Source: Oscillospiraceae bacterium
Lineage (GTDB): Bacteria; Bacillota; Clostridia; Oscillospirales; CAG-272
Direction: 5' to 3'
Assembly (NCBI GenBank): GCA_015064385.1
Contig: SVSI01000002.1
Coordinates: forward strand, 129,315 to 193,314
Length of the DNA: 64,000 bases
The notes under the pieces are model-generated. The model made no database searches. It was given only the letters and a program-made list of their open reading frames with translations, and had not been told where the DNA came from. The position numbers were made by a program, and so were the translations under genes. How positions within the stretch are numbered: the stretch's first letter is position 1; every line of letters starts with the position of its first letter. Shown here piece by piece: positions 9,741-19,294 of the stretch.

Positions 9741-9917
9741 TTATTCGGCCGCTTCAACCTTAACGAGGTGAGAGATAACGTTTATCTTTCCCTTGGTTGC
9801 GTCCGTATCGGGAAGAACTATGCTGTCACCGATCTTTTTGAAGCCCAGCGAAGCCGCTGTTGCCTTCTGTTTAGGAAGAGTTCCGATGAGACTCTTAACA
9901 AGTGTAACTTTAATCAT
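9741..9917 (-). CDS. rpmD: 50S ribosomal protein L30 (small gene)
   Basis: A 58-aa gene read directly from the minus strand. It begins MIKVTLVKSLIGTLPKQK and contains ATAASLGFKKIGDSIV, the L30 signature, and ends HLVKVEAAE before TAA. The length is normal. It lies between rpsE and rplO as in other bacteria. Confidence 0.96.
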   Translation of the reverse strand: MIKVTLVKSLIGTLPKQKATAASLGFKKIGDSIVLPDTDATKGKINVISHLVKVEAAE

Positions 9918-9932
9918 CTTCGTCTCCCCCTA

Positions 9933-10430
9933 TCAAAGTTCTTCTACGCTCTTGCCGCGCATCTGTGCAACCTCTTCAGCACTTCTGAGCATTCTCAGTG
10001 CTTCGAACGTAGCTTTTACTACGTTAGTGGGGTTGGTAGAACGCAGGCACTTAGCTCTGACGTTTTTAATTCCCGCAAGCTCGAGAACCGCACGAACGGT
10101 TCCGGAAGCGATGATACCGGTTCCTTCGGGTGCCGGCTTGAGCATAACTCTTCCTGCTCCGAACTCACCGATTACCTCGTGGGGAATGGTGGTACCCTTA
10201 AGGGGTACTTCGATCATATTTTTCTTTGCATCCTCGATACCCTTGCGGATTGCTTCGGGAGTCTCGGCTGCCTTTCCAAGTCCGTATCCTACGTGTCCGT
10301 TTCCGTCACCTACAACCATGATAGCTGCGAGACTTGCAATACGTCCACCCTTTACGGTCTTAGATACACGCTTTGTCTTGACAAGCTTTTCCTGAAGGTC
10401 AAGCGTTGCCGCATCTATTCTTTTTGCCAT
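9933..10430 (-). CDS. rpsE: 30S ribosomal protein S5
   Basis: 165 aa with the double-stranded RNA-binding domain ([34 protein letters not shown] stretch) and the C-terminal domain [18 protein letters not shown] and [17 protein letters not shown]. It takes part in decoding fidelity. It lies 15 bases after rplR. Confidence 0.97.
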   Translation of the reverse strand: MAKRIDAATLDLQEKLVKTKRVSKTVKGGRIASLAAIMVVGDGNGHVGYGLGKAAETPEAIRKGIEDAKKNMIEVPLKGTTIPHEVIGEFGAGRVMLKPAPEGTGIIASGTVRAVLELAGIKNVRAKCLRSTNPTNVVKATFEALRMLRSAEEVAQMRGKSVEEL

Positions 10431-10445
10431 CTCTATTCCTCCTTA

Positions 10446-10808
10446 TCAGAACTTGAGGCCTGCGGCGCGTGCGCCTTCAGCAAGTTCAAGTACGCGTCCG
10501 TGGTAGAGATATCCGCCGCGGTCAAAAACTACTTCGGATATTCCTGCTGCGATCGCACGTTCAGCAATAAGAGTGCCGACTTTCTTTGCGCTCTCCTTGT
10601 TGCTGCCGCCTTCAAAGTCTTTTTCGTACGAGGAAGCGGATACGAGCGTTACACCCTTGACGTCGTCAATGATCTGCGCCTGAATATTAGCGTTCGAGCG
10701 ATATACGCAAAGGCGGGGGCACTCGGCGGTTCCCGAGATCTTTCCTCTTACTCTTGCGTGTCTCTTAAGACGCTGCTTGTTGGAATCTTTTCTTGATACC
10801 ATTTTCAA
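10446..10808 (-). CDS. rplR: 50S ribosomal protein L18
   Basis: 120 aa 5S rRNA-binding protein. It begins [20 protein letters not shown], contains [19 protein letters not shown] and ends [20 protein letters not shown], the L18 signature. It follows rplF by 14 bases. Confidence 0.97.
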   Translation of the reverse strand: MKMVSRKDSNKQRLKRHARVRGKISGTAECPRLCVYRSNANIQAQIIDDVKGVTLVSASSYEKDFEGGSNKESAKKVGTLIAERAIAAGISEVVFDRGGYLYHGRVLELAEGARAAGLKF

Positions 10809-10822
10809 TCCACTCCTTTCTA

Positions 10823-11362
10823 TTATTTACCGGTCTTTCCGGCCTTGCGGCGGACGTATTCACCGGTGTATCTGATACCCTTGCCCTTGTAGGGTTCCGG
10901 AGGTCTCTTAGCTCTGATGTTAGCTGCGACCTGGCCTACGAGCTGCTTGTCGATACCGCAAACGATAACGGTGTTTGCGTCGGGTACCTCGAACGTAATT
11001 CCGTTGCCCTCTTCGAAGGTGATTCCGTGGGAGAATCCGAGAGAAAGCTGGAGCTGCTTGCCCTGCTTTGCTACTCTGTATCCTACGCCGACGATCTCAA
11101 GCTTCTTCTGATAGCCCTCGCTTACGCCGACTACCATATTGTTGATAAGGGTACGGGTGAGTCCGTGAATGGATCTGTTGAACTTTTCATCGTTGGGACG
11201 ACTAACGAGGACCTCACCGTCTTTAGCTTCGATAGTGAGCTCGTTTCTGAACTGCTGAGTAAGAGTTCCCTTGGGTCCCTTTACCGTTACGAGATTTCCT
11301 TCAGCTATATCAATACTTACACCTGCGGGAACCTTAACGGGATTTCTACCTATTCTTGACAT
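10823..11362 (-). CDS. rplF: 50S ribosomal protein L6
   Basis: 179 aa with two related L6 domains. It begins [19 protein letters not shown] and ends with the signature [20 protein letters not shown]. It binds 23S rRNA near the factor-binding site. Order rpsH-rplF-rplR is standard. Confidence 0.97.
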   Translation of the reverse strand: MSRIGRNPVKVPAGVSIDIAEGNLVTVKGPKGTLTQQFRNELTIEAKDGEVLVSRPNDEKFNRSIHGLTRTLINNMVVGVSEGYQKKLEIVGVGYRVAKQGKQLQLSLGFSHGITFEEGNGITFEVPDANTVIVCGIDKQLVGQVAANIRAKRPPEPYKGKGIRYTGEYVRRKAGKTGK

Positions 11363-11380
11363 CTCTTTATGCTCCCTTCT

Positions 11381-11776
11381 TTACCATACAAATGCAAGTA
11401 CTTCGCCGCCGACCTTCTCTTTACGAGCTTTCTTGTCGGTCATGATACCCTTGGAGGTTGATACGATTGCAATGCCGAGGCCGTTCATAACCTTGGGCAT
11501 ATCCTCGCAACCTGCATAAATTCTAAGACCGGGCTTAGAAACTCTGCGGAGTCCCTGGATAACCTTCTGCTTGCCGATATACTTGAGTGTTACTCTGAGA
11601 ATTCCCTGCTTGCCATCTTCAATAACCTGATAGCTCTTGATGTAGCCCTCCTCGAGAAGAATGTCAGCAATTGCCTTCTTCATGTTGGATGCGGGAATAT
11701 CTACGGTTTCGTGTTTTGCGTTGTTTGCGTTGCGGATTCTGGTAAGCATATCCGCAATTACGTCTGATATTTGCAT
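11381..11776 (-). CDS. rpsH: 30S ribosomal protein S8
   Basis: 131 aa. Contains [19 protein letters not shown] and the C-terminal signature [20 protein letters not shown]. It binds the central domain of 16S rRNA and in other bacteria autoregulates the spc operon. The 129-base spacer to rpsN is the longest inside this part of the cluster. It has a good GGAGG site and a GCCCG/CGGGC mini-hairpin but no promoter I would defend. Confidence 0.97.
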   Translation of the reverse strand: MQISDVIADMLTRIRNANNAKHETVDIPASNMKKAIADILLEEGYIKSYQVIEDGKQGILRVTLKYIGKQKVIQGLRRVSKPGLRIYAGCEDMPKVMNGLGIAIVSTSKGIMTDKKARKEKVGGEVLAFVW

Positions 11777-11905
11777 ATTTTTTTCCTCCTGTTATGCAAG
11801 TGTTTTTCTTGCTGCCCGTTTTTTCCGTCGGGCTGCAAATCGGCGGTTAAAGTTTCCTTTCCTGCCGATAAGACGGAGTGTGTTACTTTCTCCGAGGTAT
11901 TTTAA

Positions 11906-12091
11906 TTACCAGGATGCTTTTCTTACTCCGGGGATCTCGCCCTTGTATGCGAGCTCTCTGAAGCAGATACGGCAAATTCCGTACTTACGCATATAAGCAT
12001 GGGGGCGGCCGCAGATCTTGCATCTGTTGTACTCACGGGTGGAGAACTTCTGCGTTCTCTGCTGCTTAACCTTCATTGATGTTTTTGCCAT
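11906..12091 (-). CDS. rpsN: 30S ribosomal protein S14, zinc (type Z) form
   Basis: 61 aa, the short zinc-binding S14. It begins [20 protein letters not shown] and has two CxxC pairs (CKIC, CRIC) and the end [12 protein letters not shown]. No second, zinc-free S14 is in this window. It lies between rplE and rpsH. Confidence 0.97.
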   Translation of the reverse strand: MAKTSMKVKQQRTQKFSTREYNRCKICGRPHAYMRKYGICRICFRELAYKGEIPGVRKASW

Positions 12092-12106
12092 CTCTTCTAT
12101 CCTCCA

Positions 12107-12646
12107 TTATTTAGCGAACGGTGCGCCGAGCTGAGCAAGAAGCTCTCTTGCCTCGTCGTCGGTCTTTGCCGTCGTAACAAATGCGATGTCCATTCCGCGG
12201 ATCTTGTCGATCTTATCGTACTCGATCTCGGGGAATATGAGCTGCTCCTTGAGGCCGAGCGAGTAGTTTCCTCTGCCGTCGAAGCCGTCGGGATTGATTC
12301 CCTTGAAGTCACGAACTCTGGGGAGTGCGAAGTTGAAGAGCTTGTCAGCAAACTCATACATGATCTCTCCTCTGAGAGTAACCTTTGCACCGATCTTCAT
12401 GCCCTGACGGAGCTTGAAGTTCGATACCGACTTACGCGCATAGGTCGGAACTGCTCTCTGACCGGTAATGAGCGTAAGCTCGTCGATAATGGTGTCGATT
12501 ACCTTTGCGTTATCCTTTGCATCGCCTGCGCCGACGTTAACGACGATCTTGTCGAGCTTCGGGATCTGCATTACGCTCTTGTACTCGAACTTCTTCATAA
12601 GAGCAGGAGCAATTTCGCTCTTATAAGTTTCCTTAAGTCTAGCCAT
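12107..12646 (-). CDS. rplE: 50S ribosomal protein L5
   Basis: 179 aa 5S rRNA-binding protein. Signatures are [38 protein letters not shown] and [20 protein letters not shown]. It lies 16 bases after rplX and 15 before rpsN. Confidence 0.97.
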   Translation of the reverse strand: MARLKETYKSEIAPALMKKFEYKSVMQIPKLDKIVVNVGAGDAKDNAKVIDTIIDELTLITGQRAVPTYARKSVSNFKLRQGMKIGAKVTLRGEIMYEFADKLFNFALPRVRDFKGINPDGFDGRGNYSLGLKEQLIFPEIEYDKIDKIRGMDIAFVTTAKTDDEARELLAQLGAPFAK

Positions 12647-12662
12647 TTCTTACTCCTCCTCC

Positions 12663-13052
12663 TTAGTCGAACTGATATGCGCAAGGAGTTCCGTCTGCCT
12701 TCTTACCGGAGCAAACGCGGACTTTCTTTCCGTCGATTACTTCGATATGAGTTCTGACGCCCTTGTCACACTTAGGGCAATAAAGCTGTACCTTGCAAGC
12801 GTACACGGGAGCGTCAACCTTAACGATTGCAGACTGCTCGCCCTGTCTCTTTGCCTTTACGTGCTTACTTGCCTTGTTTACGTTTTCAACGATAACCTTG
12901 CCCTCTTCGGGAGAAACTGCGATAACCTTTGCGGTCTTGCGCTCTTTCTTGGTCTCGTTGCCTTCCTTGTCTTCGCTGACCTTCCACTTATCCTTGTAGT
13001 CGCCCACGCGTACTACTACGGTATCACCCGTTTTAACATGCATTCTTGCCAT
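12663..13052 (-). CDS. rplX: 50S ribosomal protein L24 with an insert
   Basis: L24 is an assembly initiator on 23S rRNA. This one has 129 aa, against the roughly 100-105 aa common in the family. The KOW start (HVKTGDTVVVRVGDY) is interrupted by a charged insert of about 15-20 residues (KVSEDKEGNETKKERK) before TAKVIAVSPEEGKVIVE. The C-terminus keeps CPKC and a third Cys (VRVC). It adds SGKKADGTPCAYQFD with a fourth Cys, which would complete a zinc ribbon with a longer loop. Context (rplN-rplX-rplE) is normal, so the identity is safe. Confidence 0.95.
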   Translation of the reverse strand: MARMHVKTGDTVVVRVGDYKDKWKVSEDKEGNETKKERKTAKVIAVSPEEGKVIVENVNKASKHVKAKRQGEQSAIVKVDAPVYACKVQLYCPKCDKGVRTHIEVIDGKKVRVCSGKKADGTPCAYQFD

Positions 13053-13067
13053 TTTGACGATACCTCC

Positions 13068-13436
13068 TTAAAGTACTTCGGGAGCGAGCGAAAGGATCTT
13101 GAGGTAATCCTTTTCACGAAGCTCTCTTGCCACAGGCCCAAATATACGGGTTCCTCTGGGGTTTTTATCTTCTTTGATGATGACCGCTGCGTTGTCATCG
13201 AAGCGAACGTAGCTTCCGTCTGCGCGCTTAACGCCCTTAACGGTTCTTACGATTACAGCTTTAACAACTTCGCCTTTCTTTACCTGTCCGCCGGGAGACA
13301 CCTTTTTAACGGATGCGACTACTACGTCTCCGATACTTGCATATCTTCTGCCCGTACCGCCGAGAACGCGAATACACATAAGCTCCTTCGCACCGGTATT
13401 ATCAGCGACCTTCATATACGACTGCTGTTGTATCAC
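13068..13436 (-). CDS. rplN: 50S ribosomal protein L14
   Basis: 122 aa, begins [20 protein letters not shown] and carries [16 protein letters not shown] and [20 protein letters not shown], all L14 signatures. It forms bridge B8 with 16S rRNA. It follows rpsQ after 60 bases. Confidence 0.98.
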   Translation of the reverse strand: MIQQQSYMKVADNTGAKELMCIRVLGGTGRRYASIGDVVVASVKKVSPGGQVKKGEVVKAVIVRTVKGVKRADGSYVRFDDNAAVIIKEDKNPRGTRIFGPVARELREKDYLKILSLAPEVL

Positions 13437-13496
13437 TGTGCGTTTTCCTCCTTAATTTCAATACAATCTTTGTTGTATCTACTCTGAACTGTTGAC

Positions 13497-13763
13497 TTAC
13501 TTAACCTTTTCGATTATTTCAACGAGACGCCATCTCTTGGTTGCAGAGAGGGGTCTGGTCTCCATAATGAGTACCTTATCACCGACGTCGCACTGATTGT
13601 TCTCGTCGTGTGCGTGTACCTTAAGGGTGTGCTTTATGATTTTTCCGTATTTCGGATGCTTTACGTTGTCCTCGATTGCTACAACGATGGTCTTGTTCAT
13701 TGCGTTGCTTACAACCTTACCAACTCTGGTCTTGCGCAGATTGCGCGCTGTCTGTTCCATCAC
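13497..13763 (-). CDS. rpsQ: 30S ribosomal protein S17
   Basis: 88 aa OB-fold protein with [39 protein letters not shown] and [17 protein letters not shown]. Either of the first two Met codons could be used. It follows rpmC by 19 bases. Confidence 0.97.
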   Translation of the reverse strand: MMEQTARNLRKTRVGKVVSNAMNKTIVVAIEDNVKHPKYGKIIKHTLKVHAHDENNQCDVGDKVLIMETRPLSATKRWRLVEIIEKVK

Positions 13764-13782
13764 GACTGTATCTCCTTCCTGC

Positions 13783-13974
13783 TCACTGAGCCTTCATTTC
13801 GTGGAGGATAGTCATAACTCTTGCGATATCCTTACGAACGTCAGCTATCTTGTGGGGATTGTCAAGTTGGTTTATAGCGTGCTTAAAGCGCAGGTTAAAC
13901 AGTTCTTCTTTGAGTCCTGCAAGCTCTTTTTCGAGCTCTTCAACGCTCATCTTTCTGATTTCACTTGCCTTCAC
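13783..13974 (-). CDS. rpmC: 50S ribosomal protein L29
   Basis: 63 aa, two-helix protein at the exit tunnel: [38 protein letters not shown] and [14 protein letters not shown]. It follows rplP by two bases, so translation is probably coupled. Confidence 0.97.
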   Translation of the reverse strand: MKASEIRKMSVEELEKELAGLKEELFNLRFKHAINQLDNPHKIADVRKDIARVMTILHEMKAQ

Positions 13975-13976
13975 GA

Positions 13977-14408
13977 TTATCCCTCCTCAACAACATCGTT
14001 TGTTTCTTTCATAACAAACTTACACTTAATCGGCAGTTTGTGGGATGCAAGACGCATTGCTTCCTTTGCAACTTCAGGAGCAACTCCGTCCATCTCGAAC
14101 ATAATTCTACCGGGCTTAACTACTGCTACCCAGTATTCAGGCGAACCCTTACCGGATCCCATTCGAGTTTCAGCCGGCTTCTCAGTGATCGGCTTGTCGG
14201 GGAATATCTTGATCCATACTTTACCGCCACGACGAATATATCTCGTCATCGCGATACGGGCTGCTTCGATCTGGTTGCTGGTGATCCATGCGGGCTCAAG
14301 TGCAACAAGACCGTAGTTTCCGTAAGCTAAAGTGTTGCCGCGCGTTGCCTTACCCTTGAGTCTGCCACGCTGAACACGTCTGTACTTAACTCTCTTCGGC
14401 ATTAACAT
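13977..14408 (-). CDS. rplP: 50S ribosomal protein L16
   Basis: 143 aa. It begins [20 protein letters not shown] and carries [39 protein letters not shown] and [11 protein letters not shown]. It helps build the A site and 5S rRNA region. The ATG overlaps the rpsC stop by one base (TAATG). Confidence 0.98.
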   Translation of the reverse strand: MLMPKRVKYRRVQRGRLKGKATRGNTLAYGNYGLVALEPAWITSNQIEAARIAMTRYIRRGGKVWIKIFPDKPITEKPAETRMGSGKGSPEYWVAVVKPGRIMFEMDGVAPEVAKEAMRLASHKLPIKCKFVMKETNDVVEEG

Positions 14409-15238
14409 TATTTGTTGCCTCCCTCTTTACCAGCGTTATTTCTGCCCTGATATGCGGGACGGTTTCCCTGTCCGCGGTTCTGGCTGCGGTTCTGCGGGCG
14501 ACGGTCACCGTCACGACGCTCTCCACGGCGCTCTCCGGGCTTACGATCACGGCGATCGGGTCTTGCAGGGTTCATATCCGTGCGGATGGTAGTGAATTTC
14601 TTCTTAACATCCGGAAGAACCTCTCCCTTGAAGATCCATACCTTGATACCGATCTTACCGTAAGTTGTGTGTGCTTCTGCAAAGCCGTACTCAATGTCGG
14701 CTCTGAGAGTCTGCAGCGGAATAGTACCCTCGTGGTACTGCTCGCTTCTTGCGATCTCGGCTCCGCCAAGACGTCCCGAGCACATGATCTTGATTCCCTT
14801 TGCGCCAAGACGCATAGTTCTTCCGATCGCCTGCTTCATTGCACGGCGGAATCCGATTCTGCGTTCGATCTGCGATGCGATCGACTCGGATACGAGCTGT
14901 GCGTTAAGGTCGGGCTGTCTTACTTCGATTACGTTAACCGAAGCGGGCTTGCCTGCCATCTTTTCGATGGTTGCCTTGATCTTTTCTATCTCTGCTCCGC
15001 CCTTACCGATAACGGTTCCGGGCTTTGCGCAGTAAATAAATACTCTGATTCTGGATGCGTCGCGCTCGATTTCAACCTTCGGAACGCCGCTTCCCTTGAA
15101 TTTGTCCAGAATGTACTTTCTGATGTTGTAGTCGGATACGAGAGTATCGCCGAACTTTTCATCTTTCTCGAACCATCTGGAATCCCAGTTCTTTATAACT
15201 CCGACACGAAGACCGTGCGGATTAACTTTCTGACCCAT
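14408..15238 (-). CDS. rpsC: 30S ribosomal protein S3 with an Arg/Asp/Asn/Gly-rich tail
   Basis: 276 aa, against about 215-230 aa in most bacteria. The KH domain ([20 protein letters not shown]) and C-terminal S3 domain ([33 protein letters not shown]) are normal. After about residue 220 comes a disordered-looking tail of roughly 50 residues: first Arg/Asp-rich ([20 protein letters not shown]), then Asn/Gln/Gly-rich ([13 protein letters not shown]). Such extensions occur in some S3 proteins, but this composition resembles RNA-binding RGG-like tails. It overlaps rplP by one base. Confidence 0.97.
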   Translation of the reverse strand: MGQKVNPHGLRVGVIKNWDSRWFEKDEKFGDTLVSDYNIRKYILDKFKGSGVPKVEIERDASRIRVFIYCAKPGTVIGKGGAEIEKIKATIEKMAGKPASVNVIEVRQPDLNAQLVSESIASQIERRIGFRRAMKQAIGRTMRLGAKGIKIMCSGRLGGAEIARSEQYHEGTIPLQTLRADIEYGFAEAHTTYGKIGIKVWIFKGEVLPDVKKKFTTIRTDMNPARPDRRDRKPGERRGERRDGDRRPQNRSQNRGQGNRPAYQGRNNAGKEGGNK

Positions 15239-15259
15239 TCAGCATTAACCTCCTTCTAA

Positions 15260-15592
15260 TTATTTCTCTTTTACAGCGATGGTGATGTGGCTGGTTCTCT
15301 TGAGGAGACGGTCATATCCGCCTCTACCTCTTGCCTGACCTCTCTTAAGAGTAGGTCCGGGGCATACGAAGCACTGCGAAACGTAAAGAGCATCAGTATT
15401 CATCTGGAAATTGTGCTCTGCGTTTGCTACTGCGCTCTTGAGGAGTTTAGCAACCAGCGGGGATGCACCCTTCGGTGTATGGTTGAGGATAGCCATTGCT
15501 TCCTTGACGTTTTTTCCACGGATAAGGTCAAGAACGTACTGAACCTTACGGGGGGTAATTCTCACAAATTTGAGATATGCTTTTGCTTCCAT
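15260..15592 (-). CDS. rplV: 50S ribosomal protein L22
   Basis: 110 aa. It begins [20 protein letters not shown] and carries [15 protein letters not shown] and [18 protein letters not shown]. The C-terminal hairpin ([20 protein letters not shown]) reaches into the exit tunnel, where macrolide resistance changes map in other bacteria. The loop looks normal here. Confidence 0.98.
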   Translation of the reverse strand: MEAKAYLKFVRITPRKVQYVLDLIRGKNVKEAMAILNHTPKGASPLVAKLLKSAVANAEHNFQMNTDALYVSQCFVCPGPTLKRGQARGRGGYDRLLKRTSHITIAVKEK

Positions 15593-15614
15593 TGTTCAAA
15601 CTTCCTCCCTTCGA

Positions 15615-15890
15615 TTATTTCTTGGTGGTTTTGGATCCGGCGTGACCCTTGAAGGTTCTGGTCGGAGCGAACTCACCAAGCTTGTGTCCTACCATATCCT
15701 CGATTATATATACCGGGATATGCTTTCTGCCGTCGTGTACGGCAATCGTGTGTCCGACGAAGTCGGGGTAAATTGTGGAGGCTCTCGACCATGTCTTGAG
15801 AACTTTCTTGTTGCCGCTCTCGTTCATAGCCACAATGCGCTTATAAAGCTTTGCCTCTACATAAGGGCTCTTTTTCAGGCTTCTGCTCAT
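15615..15890 (-). CDS. rpsS: 30S ribosomal protein S19
   Basis: 91 aa. It begins [20 protein letters not shown] and carries [20 protein letters not shown] and [19 protein letters not shown]. 30S head protein next to the A-site tRNA. Order rplB-rpsS-rplV is standard. Confidence 0.98.
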   Translation of the reverse strand: MSRSLKKSPYVEAKLYKRIVAMNESGNKKVLKTWSRASTIYPDFVGHTIAVHDGRKHIPVYIIEDMVGHKLGEFAPTRTFKGHAGSKTTKK

Positions 15891-15907
15891 TTATCTATGC
15901 CTCCTTC

Positions 15908-16738
15908 TTATTTGCCGTTCTTGTGTTTAACAATGAACTTTTCGGTTCTTGCCTTCTTGTTTCTCGTCTTATATCCGAGAGCGGGCTTACCCCAAGGTGT
16001 TACAGGGCCCGGACGACCGATGGGAGATTTTCCTTCACCACCACCGTGCGGGTGATCGCAGGGGTTCATTACAGATCCGCGTACGGTAGGACGAATGCCC
16101 ATGTGGCGCTTTCTACCTGCCTTACCGATCTTAACCGTATCATGTTCAATGTTACCTACCTGACCGATAGTTGCCTTACAGTCAAGTCTGATAAGTCTAA
16201 CTTCACCGGAGGGAAGTCTGACCTGTGCCATTCCGTTTTCTTTTGCCATGAGCTGTGCAGCTGCGCCCGCGCTACGAACGAGCTGACCGCCCTTTCCGGG
16301 GTAGATCTCAATGTTGTGAATGAAGATACCAACAGGGATGTTAGCAATGGGAAGGGTGTTACCGGGCTTAATGTCCGCGCCTGCACCGTTCTCAATGACG
16401 TCGCCGTCGGTTACGCCTGCGGGAGCTATGATGTAGCTCTTCTTCTTATCTTCATACTCAACGAGAGCGATATAAGACGTTCTGTTAGGATCGTATTCAA
16501 CTCCGATAACGGTTGCTTTCGCATCGTTTGCACGCTTGAAGTCGATGATTCTGTACTTCTGTCTGTTTCCGCCGCCCTTGTGACGAACGGTGATTCTACC
16601 GTAGCTGTTACGGCCCGCGTGCTTCTTCTGTACGTCAAGCAGACTCTTTTCGGGAGTCTTTTTGGTAACCTCGTCGAACGAGGGAACCGACATCTGTCTG
16701 CGGCCCGGAGTAGTAGGCTTATAAAGTTTTGCTGCCAT
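15908..16738 (-). CDS. rplB: 50S ribosomal protein L2
   Basis: 276 aa, normal length. It begins [18 protein letters not shown] and includes [20 protein letters not shown] and [20 protein letters not shown], the peptidyl-transferase-proximal loop with its conserved His. It follows rplW by 14 bases. Confidence 0.98.
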   Translation of the reverse strand: MAAKLYKPTTPGRRQMSVPSFDEVTKKTPEKSLLDVQKKHAGRNSYGRITVRHKGGGNRQKYRIIDFKRANDAKATVIGVEYDPNRTSYIALVEYEDKKKSYIIAPAGVTDGDVIENGAGADIKPGNTLPIANIPVGIFIHNIEIYPGKGGQLVRSAGAAAQLMAKENGMAQVRLPSGEVRLIRLDCKATIGQVGNIEHDTVKIGKAGRKRHMGIRPTVRGSVMNPCDHPHGGGEGKSPIGRPGPVTPWGKPALGYKTRNKKARTEKFIVKHKNGK

Positions 16739-16752
16739 TTCTGTACTCCTCC

Positions 16753-17046
16753 TTAAATCATACCGTCGAAGAACTCAATGGTCTTGGAGTCTGCTGTAAG
16801 AGTTACAACAGCTTTCTTCCACTCGGAGGTGTATCCGGAGTGAACACCGAGTCTCTTGGGCTTTTTCTTCATGTTGATGGTGTTAACGCTTGCAACCTTT
16901 ACCTTGAAGATCTCTTCAACTGCGCTTGCAATTTCGGGCTTGGTTGCGTCCTTCTTTACCTTGAAGGTATATTTCTTGCTTTCAAGACCGTCCATGCTCG
17001 CCTCGGTTACGACGGGAGCAAGAATGATGTCGTATGCCGTTTTCAT
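16753..17046 (-). CDS. rplW: 50S ribosomal protein L23
   Basis: 97 aa, exit-tunnel protein that docks SRP and trigger factor. Signatures are [40 protein letters not shown] and [20 protein letters not shown]. Its ATG shares one base with the rplD stop; GAGGAGG lies inside the end of rplD. Confidence 0.97.
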   Translation of the reverse strand: MKTAYDIILAPVVTEASMDGLESKKYTFKVKKDATKPEIASAVEEIFKVKVASVNTINMKKKPKRLGVHSGYTSEWKKAVVTLTADSKTIEFFDGMI

Positions 17047-17669
17047 TATGCATATACCTCCTCGATAGTTTTGATAGCGGTCTGATCTGCAACTACGGTA
17101 TCGCAGTTAATGAGATCGTAAACGCTGATGATGGTAGAGGGCGTGGTCTTTACGCCGGGAATGTTATCAAAGGACTTAACTACCTTCTTGTCGTTCTCAG
17201 AGAGAATAACGAGCGACTTCTTGCCTGCGCCGATAGCGCTGAGCATATTCACCATGGTCTTGGTGCTGAACTCTTCGGTGGCGATCTTGTCCACGATAAT
17301 CATTTCGTTTGCTGCAACCTTGGAGGAGAGCGCGCTGATTATAGCAACTCTCTTGGTCTTCTTGTTCATATCTACGCGATAGCTTCTGGGCTTCGGACCA
17401 AGAGCGATACCGCCGTGTGTCCACTGAGGAGAACGGGTCGATCCCTGTCTTGCTCTTCCGCTTCCCTTCTGGCGCCACGGCTTCTTACCGCCGCCCGAAA
17501 CCTCGGAACGAGTCTTGGTGGACTGAGTTCCCTGTCTCTGGTTGAGAAGGTAGCTTCTTACAGCCGCGTGAAGAACCGCTGCATTCGGCTCTGCTGCAAA
17601 TACTGCATCAGAAAGCTCGATCGTGCCGACTTCCTTGCCGGTCATATCAACTATTTTCATATTTGGCAT
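17046..17669 (-). CDS. rplD: 50S ribosomal protein L4
   Basis: 207 aa. The tunnel loop signatures QRQGTQSTKTRSEVSGGGKK and KPWRQKGSGRARQGSTRSPQ are intact. In E. coli and Bacillus, L4 represses the S10 operon through the rpsJ leader. A leader of about 255 bases exists here (18731-18985) but its structure was not matched. AGGGAGG lies 8 bases before the chosen ATG (MPNM start). Confidence 0.97.
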   Translation of the reverse strand: MPNMKIVDMTGKEVGTIELSDAVFAAEPNAAVLHAAVRSYLLNQRQGTQSTKTRSEVSGGGKKPWRQKGSGRARQGSTRSPQWTHGGIALGPKPRSYRVDMNKKTKRVAIISALSSKVAANEMIIVDKIATEEFSTKTMVNMLSAIGAGKKSLVILSENDKKVVKSFDNIPGVKTTPSTIISVYDLINCDTVVADQTAIKTIEEVYA

Positions 17670-17688
17670 CGTAATTTCCTCCCTTTCG

Positions 17689-18333
17689 TTAAGATTTAAC
17701 CGTATTACGAATGAATACGATACCGCCGCGAGCTCCGGGAACTGCGCCCTTCACTGCGATTATATTCTTTTCTGCATCGATCTTTGCGATGTCGAGGTTA
17801 AGAACAGTTACCTGCTCGTTACCGTACTGACCTGCCATCTTCTTGTTCTTGAAGATTCTCGCGGGGTCGATAACACCCATAGATCCGGACTGACGGTGAA
17901 CGGGTCCGACACCGTGAGTCATTCTGAGCTTGTGGAGATTCCATCTCTTTATAGCACCGGTGTATCCGTGTCCCTTGGTGATGCCGGTAACGTCGACCTT
18001 TTCACCTGCTACAAAAATGTCAGCGGTGACGGTATCGCCGATTTTGTATCCGGAGATATCATCAAGACGGAATTCCTTGAGGTGCTTCTTGGGCTGGAGA
18101 TCGTTCTTTTTGAAGTGTCCGAGTGCGGGCTTGTTTGCCTTGTACTCGCCCTTCTTGGTCTGTGCGACCGCCTCAAAACCGAGCTGGATAGCTTCGTATC
18201 CGTCAGTATCGAGGGTTTTGACCTGCGATACTACGCAAGGTCCTGCTTCGATTACGGTTACCGGGATGACGTTTCCTTTTTCGTCGAAGATCTGCGTCAT
18301 ACCGATCTTTTTGCCTATAATGGCCTTTTTCAT
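17689..18333 (-). CDS. rplC: 50S ribosomal protein L3
   Basis: 214 aa. It begins MKKAIIGKKIGMTQIFDEKG and carries GITKGHGYTGAIKRWN, MTHGVGPVHRQSGSMG and the RIFKNKKMAGQYGNEQVT signature. It binds close to the peptidyl transferase centre. It is separated from rpsJ by 85 bases with a good GGAGG site. Confidence 0.98.
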   Translation of the reverse strand: MKKAIIGKKIGMTQIFDEKGNVIPVTVIEAGPCVVSQVKTLDTDGYEAIQLGFEAVAQTKKGEYKANKPALGHFKKNDLQPKKHLKEFRLDDISGYKIGDTVTADIFVAGEKVDVTGITKGHGYTGAIKRWNLHKLRMTHGVGPVHRQSGSMGVIDPARIFKNKKMAGQYGNEQVTVLNLDIAKIDAEKNIIAVKGAVPGARGGIVFIRNTVKS

Positions 18334-18418
18334 TGTGTTTTTCCTCCTGTTTTAGTTATTGGTTGGCCTCTTTTAGAGGTCAACATGACATAAAACTTTC
18401 GAGAGACGCTTAAATCGA

Positions 18419-18730
18419 TTAGAGTTTGATTTCGATTTCTACGCCTGCGGGAAGTTCAAGACTCGTAAGCGCCGCAACTGCCTTCTGCGAGGGCTTTATT
18501 ATGTCGATGAGTCTCTTGTGAGTTCTGGTCTCAAACTGCTCACGGCTGTCCTTGTACTTATGAACAGCGCGAAGAATCGTGACGATTTCCTTGTCGGTGG
18601 GAAGCGGTACGGGTCCGGAAACCTCAGCGCCGTTTCTCTTAGCGGTCTCAACTATCTTTTCAGCCGCCTGGTCGATAAGTGCGTGGTCGTAACTCTTGAG
18701 TCTGATTCTGATCTTCTCTTTAACTGCCAC
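18419..18730 (-). CDS. rpsJ: 30S ribosomal protein S10
   Basis: First gene of the supercluster, 103 aa. [40 protein letters not shown] and [14 protein letters not shown] are the S10/NusE signatures. S10 also acts in antitermination complexes with NusB. It starts at GTG with AAGGAGG upstream. The rpsL-rpsG-fusA-tuf genes that often precede rpsJ are not here; an AbrB-type gene lies upstream on the other strand. Confidence 0.98.
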   Translation of the reverse strand: MAVKEKIRIRLKSYDHALIDQAAEKIVETAKRNGAEVSGPVPLPTDKEIVTILRAVHKYKDSREQFETRTHKRLIDIIKPSQKAVAALTSLELPAGVEIEIKL

Positions 18731-18885
18731 TTGCTTTTTTCCTCCTTATTTAATGTTAAGCAGGGCGGACTTCGTTACACTCTGCCGTGTGTTTCCAAAC
18801 CTTCCTTGCTTTAATCCGAATCCATACGATGCAACTCTTTCGTATAAAATCCGGAAAAATCTCAAGAATATGTTTGTAAACGCGC

Positions 18886-18972
18886 TCAAAATGCTCCAAA
18901 GTGCCGTTTCGCCCGATTGATACGGACATACTCCGGCAGAATTACCCGCATATTTGCGGCAACCTCTGCCAT
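18886..18972 (-). CDS. Possible 28-codon leader ORF upstream of rpsJ
   Basis: Within the untranslated leader of the ribosomal transcript there is an open frame beginning MAEVAANMRVILPEYVRI and ending KRHFGAF before TGA. It is also open upstream to an ATG at 18993 that overlaps the -10 box. Codon choice (GCA, GAG, GTT, GCC) looks like that of the neighbours, but no good ribosome binding site precedes the ATG. It could be a leader peptide, a remnant of an older gene, or chance. Low confidence. Confidence 0.2.
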   Translation of the reverse strand: MAEVAANMRVILPEYVRINRAKRHFGAF

Positions 18973-18991
18973 CAGCGCATCAAGCTCGACC

Positions 18992-19021
18992 ATTATAACA
19001 CATTCATATTATATTTGTCAA
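18992..19021 (-). promoter_or_regulatory. Promoter of the S10-spc-alpha supercluster
   Basis: Read on the minus strand: TTGACA at 19021-19016, an 18-base spacer, TATAAT at 18997-18992. Both boxes are perfect. Transcription should begin near 18985, which leaves a leader of about 255 bases before the rpsJ GTG, long enough for ribosomal-protein autoregulation. The rest of the stretch up to 19230 is AT-rich and shows nothing I recognise. Confidence 0.85.
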
Positions 19022-19230
19022 TATTCTCCTTGAATTTTTTTGCCAATAACAGCCCTTGTTAACAAAATATTTACAATTTTTATTGCTTTTTCCCAAAAAA
19101 ATTCTGATTTTTTGTGCTTTTCGTAAAATTATCGGTCTTTGACGTCGCAACCACCTACCCCATTTTCCAATAAGTTTCGACCAGAAAGTCGAATAATTTA
19201 CTTTTTTTACCATTTTTTCCAAAAAAGGTA

Positions 19231-19259
19231 TTGACATTTAGCTCGAATTATGCTATATT
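19231..19259 (+). promoter_or_regulatory. Promoter of the AbrB-type regulator
   Basis: TTGACA at 19231-19236, a 17-base spacer, TATATT at 19254-19259, with an extended -10 TG at 19251-19252. It overlaps the in-frame ATG at 19250, which excludes that ATG as the start. Confidence 0.85.
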
Positions 19260-19294
19260 ATGTACGAAGGAAGAGCCGAAAGGAGGGACATCCG

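Noticed and set aside
15851..16756. Plus-strand open frame of about 300 codons opposite rplB
   Set aside because: Antisense shadow of rplB; no motif, promoter or ribosome site.
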